A program made the translations under genes and the position numbers. DNA of 29,761 nt from Anaeromyces robustus (Eukaryota > Neocallimastigomycota > Neocallimastigomycetes > Neocallimastigales > Neocallimastigaceae). Shown here one piece after another: positions 21,138 to 29,761 of the stretch; position 1 is the first letter of the stretch, and each line of letters begins with the position of its first letter. The notes under the pieces were generated by a model, which made no database searches, was not told the origin of the DNA, and saw only the letters and a program-made list of their open reading frames with translations. The stretch covers positions 1-29,761 of the forward strand of contig MCFG01000564.1 of assembly GCA_002104895.1 (NCBI GenBank), read 5' to 3'.

Positions 21138-23504
21138 TTAATATATAGATTTCACCATTAAATAATATTAATACTTATTACTTATCAACCCAAATGCAAG
21201 ATTCTACAAAACAAAGTCCAATAGAAATGCTACCATTAAATACAAAAATTGCACCACCACAACCTGTAAGTATTATTACGATATTATTATAAATATTCAT
21301 ATATATTTCATTAATAAAACAACTGTTAAAAATAATAAATGTTATATATTATATATATATAATATAAATATATATAATTTAGCTTCAATATCATTTATAT
21401 ACATCACCACTTTTACCTCATATGAGTGGAACACAAAATCAAAAAACAATTCATTCATTTTTTATACCGGATAAATTACGTGAAGAACTTCAAAAAAAGA
21501 ATGAAGCTATTACGCATGTATTAGACGCAAATTGTAAATATTTAAATAATATATAAATAAATATAAATAAATAAATAAATAAATGATAGAAGAAAGAAGG
21601 AAATTTTTTTTTTTGTAATATGAATTATCAGATATAAATCATTAGCAAGAGTAGTATTGTTAATATATCTTAAATAATACATATTTTTAATTTGCCTTTT
21701 ATATATATTATTTTATATATTATTTTATATATTATTTTATACTATATTTATATTTTTATACTAATATTGAATACTATTATTTGTTATAATATTATTATTT
21801 ATTTATAAATTAAAAATAAAATTTATTATAATATCTAATATCATAAAACATATATAATTATTGATATATAAAATGACATAAATATTATTAAAATAAATTA
21901 ACAAATAAATGAAATATATTTTATGATAAATTGAAGCACCAGAATATCAGAATTTTCCAAAAGAATTACATGTTTATCATTCATTTAATATAATAAAAGA
22001 ATCGGAAAAATCAACAAAAACATTTGGTTATCCAACATCTGTCTATAAATCTATTAGTTCTGTAGATGGAAGAGCATATGCTTTGAGACGAGTTGAAGGT
22101 TATAGATTAGCAAATGAAATGGCAATGAAAAGTATTGAAAATTGGAGAAGAATTGATCACAGTAATATTGTATCACTTAAAGAAGCATTTACAACTAAAG
22201 CATTTGGAGATCATTGTAATATATATATATCTTTTTATGTTTATATTTTATTAATTTATAATTTATAAATATTTATTATTAATTATTTTTCTATTATACA
22301 TAAAATATTATAAAAAATATAATAATATATAATTATATATTAATTTTTTACAATAATAAATGAAAATACAATAAAAACAACAACATCATCATCATCAAAA
22401 ATAACAAAAATGATATAAATATCGAAAAATAAAAACAACAATAAAATTATATACTTTTTTCTATTTTTATTTTAAAAAAAAAAAAAAAAAAAAAAATATC
22501 ATTATAGCATTAATTTTTGTTTATGATTATTATCCATTATCAGTAACACTTGAAAGCAAATATTTATCTTCATCAAATCAAGGAAATGAAATGCCTGAAT
22601 CTTCATTATGGAGTATCATTATACAAATTACATCTGCTCTTAAAGCTATTCATTCAGCTGGTTTAGCAGCAAGAATCTTAAAACCAAGTAAAATTTTAGT
22701 TACTGATAAAAATAGGTATTTGATAATAACATAATTTTAATTTATAATATATCATAAAATATACTATTATTTGTATAAAAATCAAATTATTCATACGATC
22801 TTATTATATTATGTTATAATTATAATAATTAAAGAATACGTTTAAATTGTTGTGGTATGTTTGATTTATTAAAATATGATGGAGGAAAGAATTATTTACA
22901 CTATCAGGTATTTTTTTCTTTTCTTTTTTTTTTTTTTTTTTTTTTTGATTTTATTATTTTTAACAGCATTATTCTTATTATTCTTAATATTAATATAATT
23001 ATTATTATTATTATTATTATTAATTTTATTAAAATTCAATAGCAAGAAGATTTATTACATTTTGGTCAATTAATAGTGTCATTAGCTTGTGGTTCAAACG
23101 TTGCAATTCAAAATTTATCATCATCAATTGATTATATTTCAAGACATCATTCATTAGATTTAAAATCTGTAATTTTATATTTACTTAGTAAACCAAGTCC
23201 TATGAAAAATGTAGATGATATATTGTCGATGGCAGGCCCAAGAGTTTTACAAGAATTGGATAATACTAATCAGTAAGTTATTATTACAACATATACATAC
23301 ACATACGCATACACATATGCACACACACACACTCTCTCTCTCTATATATATATATATATTAATAACAATAATATTATAATTATGTATATATTATTAGCTA
23401 TGTCGATTATTTACAAAACGAATTAAGCCGTGAATTAGAAAATGGAAGATTAGTTAGATTATTATGTAAACTAGGAACAATTAATGAAAGACCAGAGTAA
23501 ATTG

Positions 23505-23544
<40 letters not shown>

Positions 23545-24082
23545 CCACTTTTATTTCTTTTTTTATATATTTTTTTTTATATTAACGTATATTTATTAAA
23601 TACTTATTATTATTAATTTTAAATAATTATAATTAATTTATTTGAATAATAGATTTGATATGGATCCAACATGGTCAGAAACAGGTGATCGTTATTTATT
23701 GAAATTATTTAGAGATTATACTTTCCATCAAGTTGATGAAAATGGAAAGCCATTTATTGATATTGCTCATATTATTCAATGTCTTAATAAGGTAATATAA
23801 TATATATATTTGTTTAAATATAATTATTAATAAAAAAACAAAAGAACAAACAACTATATATATATATAGTTGTTTATTCATATATATATATATATATATA
23901 TAATATTGTATGTTAATGATATTAATTTTTTTTTAATATTTATTAAATAATAAATAAAGTTGGATGTTGGTATTGATGAAAAAATTATGTTAATGAGTAG
24001 AGATGAACAGTCATGCTTAATTGTTAGTTATAAAGAGTTAAAACATTGTATAGAACAAGCGTTCCAAGATTTGAGAAAATAA
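19523..24082 (+). CDS. PAN3: PAN3, pseudokinase subunit of the PAN2-PAN3 deadenylase
   Basis: Exons: 19523-19702, 20281-20309, 20418-20509, 20611-20665, 20852-20951, 21149-21265, 21383-21533, 21937-22215, 22508-22715, 22835-22907, 23043-23272, 23398-23496, 23653-23791, 23960-24082. All introns are GT-AG and phases agree, giving 624 aa. PAN3 recruits the PAN2 nuclease to poly(A)-binding protein for the first shortening of mRNA tails in the cytoplasm. Residues 36-56 are the CCCH zinc finger (C-x8-C-x6-C-x3-H) that binds [16 protein letters not shown] (71-83) fits the PAM2-type motif that binds poly(A)-binding protein. Residues 242-460 are the pseudokinase, starting near [12 protein letters not shown]; the catalytic HRD is replaced by [13 protein letters not shown] and DFG by [10 protein letters not shown], as usual in PAN3. 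A coiled coil and the C-terminal knob follow ([20 protein letters not shown]). Length fits the fungal family. The A-rich leader supports the start. Confidence 0.96.
21062..21136. repeat. (AAC)n(AAT)n microsatellite in a PAN3 intron
   Basis: About nine AAC units run directly into about thirteen AAT units inside the intron between exons at 20852-20951 and 21149-21265. Such compound arrays mutate quickly. The array ends just before the 3' splice site, so length change would alter the distance from any branch point upstream of it. Confidence 0.85.
23290..23360. repeat. Compound CA/CT/AT microsatellite in a PAN3 intron
   Basis: Imperfect ACATAC repeats pass into (CA)n, then (CT)n, then (AT)n, all within the intron 23273-23397. 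It is the only clear CA repeat on this strand outside the 3' flank of PAN3 (a second CA patch lies near 24192-24210). Confidence 0.8.
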
Positions 24083-24332
24083 TAAATAATATAAAAAAAA
24101 GAAAATAATATATAATTATCAAATAATCAATGAACAAAAGAAAAAAAAAAAAATTAATATACAAATAAAAAAAAATTATATATGAAAAAACACTCACACT
24201 CACACACACGTAAAAAAATTAATCAACAAAATAAACCCCATAAAAAATCACAATACGAAATTCGAAATACGAAAAACATAAAATATAATTACACAACAAA
24301 ATAAAAATAAAAAAAATATAATAAAATAAAAA

Positions 24333-24363
<31 letters not shown>

Positions 24364-24498
24364 TTCTATTAAAAGAAATAAACAGTATCAATTTTCAAAT
24401 TAATTATATATCGTTTAAAATTACACTCAGAATTAACAATAATAGCATAATATATAGACTAATAATAACTATTCATCTTACATATCTCAAATTATTAA

Positions 24499-24539
<41 letters not shown>

Positions 24540-24913
24540 AGTAGTAATAAATTAAAAAAAAAATATTATATATATAATTTTTAAATAATAATATTTATAA
24601 GTCAATTATATATATATACTTCTTAAAAATATATATTTATAAAAAAAAATTCCAAAAAAAAATGTAAAATATAAAAAACATCCAAAAAAAATATAAAATA
24701 TAAAAAAAAATCTAAAAAAAAATTAAAAAATTTAATAAAAATATTTAAAAAAAAAAAATTATACTTTTTTATTTTTATATTTTTTTATTTTTTCATTTTA
24801 TATATATAATTATATTTTATTATTTTATTTAATATGACCTAGATATTAGAGTTATTACATCAAATATTGCTAAATTAGGAAATCGAACTACAGAAGCTTC
24901 TTTTAATAATTTT

Positions 24914-24945
<32 letters not shown>

Positions 24946-24991
24946 AATTTTTAATTTTTAATTTTTAATTTTTATTTATTTAATATAATTA
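24083..24991. other. Spacer between convergent genes (PAN3 and the large membrane protein)
   Basis: About 900 bp of A-rich then T-rich DNA that must contain two 3' untranslated regions. It has a CACTCACAC patch (24192-24210), AAAT repeats near 24335, an AT repeat at 24517-24538, and T-rich DNA with ATTTTTA repeats just downstream of the membrane-protein stop (24945-24975). No coding signal was found. Confidence 0.5.
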
Positions 24992-27900
24992 CTACGAGTC
25001 GTTAATATCAATTGAACAACAAACTTTAACTTTCCTTTTTTTATTATTATGATCTTTGTTTTTATGAGATGAACTAAATGCCATCCAATTTATAAATTTT
25101 AATAAATAAAATAAACTTATACAACTATTTGTAATAAGAATACCTATTAATGTGAATAACCCACAACAATTATATAAAGTTTTATTGAAATTTTTAGAAT
25201 TATGATGATTAATTTTTAAACTGGATTCATTCAATATCCATAATCGATAGAATGAAAATAAAATAATTCCACTGAAATGGATAGTAAACATAGAAAGAAT
25301 TAATGAAAGTGATTTAAAGAATTGGAAATTAAAACATAAATATTCAATAATAATAAAAGCGTAAGCTCCAACATCCATGAAAAATAATCCCCAATGGAAA
25401 TTTGGTTGGGTATAAGAATCATTATCAAGATATATATTATCATTAAATAGGTAATTTGAAAATTTACCATTATATCCAATTAATAAACCATTAAATAGAA
25501 ATAGAATTCCTATACCATAAATAATAATAGGAATAGATTTAAAAATTTTTTCATAATATTTTCTTGGTTTTTCTTGAGCTGTTCTTTTCTTTGCCATTTT
25601 CTTATTCATATAATTAACATTAATAATATCATTTACTTGATGTTTAAATTGTTTAATAAATTTAGTATCTTTTTCATCTAAATTATCATTTATTTTATTT
25701 CTTTTTCTATCTTTTCTTTCTTTTCTATCTTTGTTTTTATCATTATTCTTCTTTTTATTATTATCATTATCATTATTCTTATTATTCTTATTATTCTTAC
25801 TGTTCCAATTTTCTTTATCATCATCATCATTATTATTATGATTATAATTATAACAATCATTTTCATTATCATCATCATCTTCTTCTTCTTCTTCTTCTTC
25901 AACATTTAAAATATTTATTCGTTTATTTTTATTTCGAGAATTATTAAAAATGGCATCATGAAAATGAAATAATGATAATTTATAACTCATAACTTTTTTA
26001 TATTTATATTTAATTTTACGAAGACTATTCAAAATGATATCTAATTCAATACCAATTTTTGTAAGAATTAAGGTAACAATAGTAAAATGTAAGATAATAC
26101 TTAAACTAATGCTTACAATCATCATGACTAAATTAAGTTTTCCATTGACTAGTTCAGAATGATGAACGATAAGAAGTGATAAATTTATATTAGATCCAGC
26201 AGTGAAAAGAGTGAAAAGAATCATAGTAATAGCTAAAATTCCAAACCAAGTTAATTCAAAAATTAAATAGAAAATTAAAAATACAATAGCCAAAAGATTG
26301 GTATAATTATAAAGGGTATAAGTAATTAAATGTTCTTTTTGTATTAATTCGTTAATTTCTTTAAAACTTTCAAAATTATAAGAAAACATAATATATGCTG
26401 ATATTAAAAGAGTAATTGAGATAGTCACTGCAGGGTAGATATAAAGATTTTGACGAATATTACTGAAAGATTCATAACCACCGTTTGTATTAATATGATG
26501 AATACCAAATATTTGAGATAAAGATTTTAAGTTAATTCGAGAAAATCTAAATATTTTCCAATACAATAAAAGTAAACTTCCAAAAAAGGCTAAAATAATA
26601 CCAAAAATAATCATAAAAGGTAAAGATTTGCAATTGGATTTACTACATTTAAAAAGTGAAATATAAATATCAATACAAACAGAACCTGATTGAAGTGGTA
26701 AACACCATAAAAGAAATTCCGCTAAATAATCCAATACAACCCAATGAATTAAATATTCCAAAAAAATTAATAAAATCCCTAATCCAATATTTCCAAAAAG
26801 AATATAAATTGAAATTTTTAAAGAATTGGTTAAATTTTTAGCATTAGCGATAAAATAAATAATAAGCATAATTGTTCCAGAGAAAATAAGTGTTATACTA
26901 ATAATTAAATAAAAACTATTCAGAAAATCATTAATTTCAATTCTTTTCCAAATGAAGGATAAAATTTGTAAAATAACAGTTGAAATTACAAAAAATATAC
27001 AACCGATCATCATCATATTAAAAATATATTCTGTAGAATTATATTGTTCCACTAATTTTTTATTGACAAGTACCCATTTAATTACATTTATGGCCGAAAA
27101 GTTAGATCCAATACATATCATAGAATTAATTCGAAATACAGATTTATTATGATTTGTTGAATAATACCAATAAACTAAAAGTATAATATTAAGAAATCCA
27201 AATGATAAGAAAATGATATGTGCCGTAAAATCCACATTAAAATATTTCAAAAAACTAATAAAAGTAATTAAAAATAATAAATAACCACAAATAATTAAAG
27301 TAATTAATATATTTCCTAGATTACATAGCCATTTAGTACCTTTAAATAACATTAAAGGAGTAACTGAAGTTAAAGGTTCATTCTTGATAAGTCCACTAGA
27401 AGTATTAGTATAAATTGAATTTTCCGTCATTCCTAATGGGAAAAGTTTTATTTTAGAAGAAGCCTTTATTAATGAAGATTTATACGAACTCCCTTTCCAA
27501 CAACGATAAATTTCTGATACAAAAATAGGAATACAATAAATTAATACACCAATATATTTTAAGAGATGATTAACGGAAATAGCAATATCAGATAAACTAT
27601 TTAACATAAAATAACCACAACAAATTAAACTGATTGAAATAAATAAACTACTAGAAAGATTTAATGAAATTGTTTGTAAGACCATATATTCAAACCAACA
27701 AATTAATGATAACATTCCAAAAATCATTAATAAAACTCCAGGAATAAGTTCAGTAGATAATAATGTTTGATATTGTCGACAAATACCAATAGTAAAAATG
27801 ATTAATCCAACTAATGATAACAATTTTATGATAGAAAGCATACTTTTTTGAAGAATATTGGTAAAATGATGTAAATAAAGATGACTAATAGTATGTACTG

Positions 27901-29737
27901 CTACTATACATATTACAAAAAGAATAGAAAATAAGAGTAAAGCTACAGATTCCTTATTTAAAGTTTTAAAATTAATCATACTCCAATTAATAATATAGCC
28001 TGAAGTAACAACAGCAAATAAATAAAGAATTTCACAAATAATAAAGCAAACTCGATTATTATAATTGATAACAGCATAAAGTAAAATAGTATAAAAAATT
28101 CCTGCCAAAGGATAGGTAACATAAGAAGTATTGAAAAGCATAAAGGAAGTATGAGGAGAAAGTGCATGAATAGCTAAACAAATACCTGAAGAAATTATTA
28201 CAATTAAAGCAAGAATCGTGAAAAAGGAAGAAAGCCAAGATTTTTTCTTTAAATGTTTAAAAATACTAAATTGAGGATCATCTTTAATAGCAGAAACATC
28301 ACTTTCATTTAATAAGAAATTTTTTTTATAATTTTCATATTTTCTTGCTGAACTTTCAAAAATTGGATAACAGTGATGATAGAAAAAGCAAAGAGCAATA
28401 CTAATTATAAAAATTAATAATCCTGCAAGAATAAATTGATGTTGATAATTACAACCAGGTATAATTTTAAATATAATAGATATAATAGAATTTGATAATG
28501 ATGATGATGATGATGAATTAGAAGAAGAAGAAGAAGTACTAAAAGGATTATTATTTGAAGTGGTTGAAGAAATAGTATTTAAATCTTCATCTTCATCTTC
28601 ATATTTACAATGATGAATTAGTGAATAATATGAATCAGTTAATGGTCCACCTGCTGAAAAAATGGAAAGAAGTAAGAAAACACAAGTCACAGAATTAATT
28701 ATTTTAATTGATTGAATACATGTATAAATGAGTAAAATAATTGAAATAAATGCTGATACTGAAAAGATATAATATAATAAGTATTTAGAAAATGTGAAAA
28801 TATGATAAACAATATTAATTCTTCCAAATCCAATTAAAAAGGCAACCCATCCAATAAAGGCAATAATCAAAGCAATTACGATAATCAAATCATTTTCTAA
28901 AGTAGAACGTTTCCAACGAAACATATAAATACCCACAGAAAGCATTTTACAAATACCATAAAATAATACACCAATAATAACAATTTTTAAAGAAGAATTG
29001 TGAGGGTAATAAAGGTTAACTTGATGAAAAATAGCACCTGCACTTAAAATAACCAAGATTTCAATAACACAATGTAAAATAGATATAATAATATGATGAG
29101 TAGCAATAGTTACAGTAATGAAAAGAATGCAAGAAAGTAAACCTAAAAATCCAAGAATATATAAAAATGCTGGTATAGGAATAATTAAAGTTAATTTATT
29201 ATTACCCCAACCAATAATGAAAAATAACCAACTTATAATAGCAATACATTCAATAATAATTGATAACATTTTTTTCTCATGATATCCATCTATAGTATTA
29301 TTATTATTTAAATCATTATCATTAAAATTAAATCCATCCATTTGTCTTAACCTTAATTGTTGTCGATAATAAGAATAAGAAGAATTATCAACTTTTTTAA
29401 TATTAAATCCAATATATACTGAAGAAAATACTAAATATGACATAGAAACAGAAATAATAGCAATGGCCCATTTTTCCTTTTCTAAATCTAAATCTTTATT
29501 ATTATTACTATTATTTTGATCTTTATTTGAACCTGTAATACCATGAGGTTTATTTGACATATCAGGATAATATCCTGGTTTATTAATTAAAGTTTTTTCA
29601 GGAATATCTTCTAAAGCTTGATCAATAATATTAATTTTATTTTCTGGTATTTCTGGTTTTGAAAAAGTTCTCACTAAAATATGTTGAACATTATTTATAT
29701 TTTTAACAACAAGACTATCTACTTGAAGAAATGTCAT
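24992..29737 (-). CDS. Giant polytopic membrane protein with eight four-helix modules
   Basis: One uninterrupted frame of 1581 codons, unlike the intron-rich neighbours. The frame stays open to the window edge (eight more codons), so the true start or an upstream exon may lie outside. I do not recognise a family. One hydrophobic segment (about 90-112) is followed by what look like eight modules of about 125 residues, each with four membrane segments: about 157-276, 284-456, 500-620, 633-746, 803-930, 938-1064, 1101-1228 and 1398-1551, or about 33 segments in all. The third segment often has a small-small-Gly motif (ILSAGAIF, IFSAGGPL, VVTSGYII, LFTAGSNI). First segments of modules 1 and 2 are alike (FIIGWG, FLIGFG). 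Insertions: a Ser-rich loop (390-417) in module 2, and an acidic/Asn then Lys-rich linker (about 1235-1397) before module 8. The tail ends in a basic stretch and CC, a possible lipid site. A surface or vacuolar role is guesswork. It converges with PAN3. Confidence 0.85.
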   Translation of the reverse strand: MTFLQVDSLVVKNINNVQHILVRTFSKPEIPENKINIIDQALEDIPEKTLINKPGYYPDMSNKPHGITGSNKDQNNSNNNKDLDLEKEKWAIAIISVSMSYLVFSSVYIGFNIKKVDNSSYSYYRQQLRLRQMDGFNFNDNDLNNNNTIDGYHEKKMLSIIIECIAIISWLFFIIGWGNNKLTLIIPIPAFLYILGFLGLLSCILFITVTIATHHIIISILHCVIEILVILSAGAIFHQVNLYYPHNSSLKIVIIGVLFYGICKMLSVGIYMFRWKRSTLENDLIIVIALIIAFIGWVAFLIGFGRINIVYHIFTFSKYLLYYIFSVSAFISIILLIYTCIQSIKIINSVTCVFLLLSIFSAGGPLTDSYYSLIHHCKYEDEDEDLNTISSTTSNNNPFSTSSSSSNSSSSSSLSNSIISIIFKIIPGCNYQHQFILAGLLIFIISIALCFFYHHCYPIFESSARKYENYKKNFLLNESDVSAIKDDPQFSIFKHLKKKSWLSSFFTILALIVIISSGICLAIHALSPHTSFMLFNTSYVTYPLAGIFYTILLYAVINYNNRVCFIICEILYLFAVVTSGYIINWSMINFKTLNKESVALLLFSILFVICIVAVHTISHLYLHHFTNILQKSMLSIIKLLSLVGLIIFTIGICRQYQTLLSTELIPGVLLMIFGMLSLICWFEYMVLQTISLNLSSSLFISISLICCGYFMLNSLSDIAISVNHLLKYIGVLIYCIPIFVSEIYRCWKGSSYKSSLIKASSKIKLFPLGMTENSIYTNTSSGLIKNEPLTSVTPLMLFKGTKWLCNLGNILITLIICGYLLFLITFISFLKYFNVDFTAHIIFLSFGFLNIILLVYWYYSTNHNKSVFRINSMICIGSNFSAINVIKWVLVNKKLVEQYNSTEYIFNMMMIGCIFFVISTVILQILSFIWKRIEINDFLNSFYLIISITLIFSGTIMLIIYFIANAKNLTNSLKISIYILFGNIGLGILLIFLEYLIHWVVLDYLAEFLLWCLPLQSGSVCIDIYISLFKCSKSNCKSLPFMIIFGIILAFFGSLLLLYWKIFRFSRINLKSLSQIFGIHHINTNGGYESFSNIRQNLYIYPAVTISITLLISAYIMFSYNFESFKEINELIQKEHLITYTLYNYTNLLAIVFLIFYLIFELTWFGILAITMILFTLFTAGSNINLSLLIVHHSELVNGKLNLVMMIVSISLSIILHFTIVTLILTKIGIELDIILNSLRKIKYKYKKVMSYKLSLFHFHDAIFNNSRNKNKRINILNVEEEEEEEDDDDNENDCYNYNHNNNDDDDKENWNSKNNKNNKNNDNDNNKKKNNDKNKDRKERKDRKRNKINDNLDEKDTKFIKQFKHQVNDIINVNYMNKKMAKKRTAQEKPRKYYEKIFKSIPIIIYGIGILFLFNGLLIGYNGKFSNYLFNDNIYLDNDSYTQPNFHWGLFFMDVGAYAFIIIEYLCFNFQFFKSLSLILSMFTIHFSGIILFSFYRLWILNESSLKINHHNSKNFNKTLYNCCGLFTLIGILITNSCISLFYLLKFINWMAFSSSHKNKDHNNKKRKVKVCCSIDINDS
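25547..26035 (-). other. Charged low-complexity linker within the membrane protein
   Basis: This encodes residues of about 1235-1397, between modules 7 and 8. A run of Glu then Asp (about 1280-1290) is followed by Asn/Asp repeats and then by Lys/Arg/Asp-rich sequence with KDRKERKDRKRNK. It is GAA/GAT/AAT/AAA-rich DNA and frames on other strands here are shadows. With 29 membrane segments before it, it should face the same side as the C-terminal tail. Confidence 0.7.
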
Positions 29738-29761
29738 TAGTTTTACAAAAAATTTATTTTC

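Noticed and set aside
24024-24209. 61-codon minus frame at the PAN3 3' end
   Set aside because: Antisense of the last PAN3 exon and its A-rich 3' flank; translation is Phe/Ile/Leu low complexity.
25690-25905. 71-codon Lys/Met/Ile frame
   Set aside because: Frame-shifted shadow of the charged linker in the membrane protein.
26656-27152. Plus-strand frames of 61 and 66 codons
   Set aside because: Antisense to the long membrane-protein frame, with no sign of independent coding.

Overview
The window looks like nuclear DNA of an early-diverging, extremely AT-rich fungus, most likely an anaerobic gut fungus (Neocallimastigomycota). This is an inference from four things: very AT-rich intergenic DNA full of A/T homopolymers and (TAAA)n or (AAT)n microsatellites; Asn-rich proteins; genes cut into many small exons by short GT-AG introns; and fungal-type proteins (a Zn2Cys6 transcription factor and a PAN3 pseudokinase). 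Dictyostelium has a similar base composition, but the intron density and the Zn2Cys6 gene argue against it.

Layout. (1) 1-4282, minus strand: the 5' part of a Ty3/gypsy LTR retrotransposon, cut by the window edge (start of RT, protease, Asn-rich region, zinc knuckle, gag, leader, primer-binding site, 5' LTR). (2) 4299-4391, plus: an intron-containing tRNA-Ile(UAU) gene. The LTR ends 16 bp before it, as expected for a Ty3-type insertion at a Pol III start site. (3) 4836-7403, plus: a six-exon gene for a 404-aa unrecognised, mostly disordered protein. (4) 7902-14317, minus: a 29-exon gene whose product aligns along its length with MCMDC2, the ATPase-dead meiotic MCM paralogue known mainly from animals. 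(5) 15758-16588, minus: a three-exon, 145-aa Zn2Cys6 DNA-binding protein. (6) 16589-19522: a 2.9-kb AT-rich spacer with a 37-bp near-perfect palindrome, a stem-loop and a possible 48-aa ORF. (7) 19523-24082, plus: a 14-exon PAN3 gene (624 aa). (8) 24992-29737, minus: a single-exon 1581-aa membrane protein that appears to consist of eight repeated four-helix modules (about 33 membrane segments).

The genes do not form one pathway. Genes 3 and 4 converge, 7 and 8 converge, and 5 and 7 diverge. The most interesting items are the MCMDC2 homologue in a probable fungus, the eight-module membrane protein, and the retroelement placed beside the tRNA gene. Exon joins were worked out by hand from GT-AG borders and phase. 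All three spliced host models with many exons (404, 942 and 624 aa) keep one frame from ATG to stop; only one MCMDC2 junction has a real alternative.
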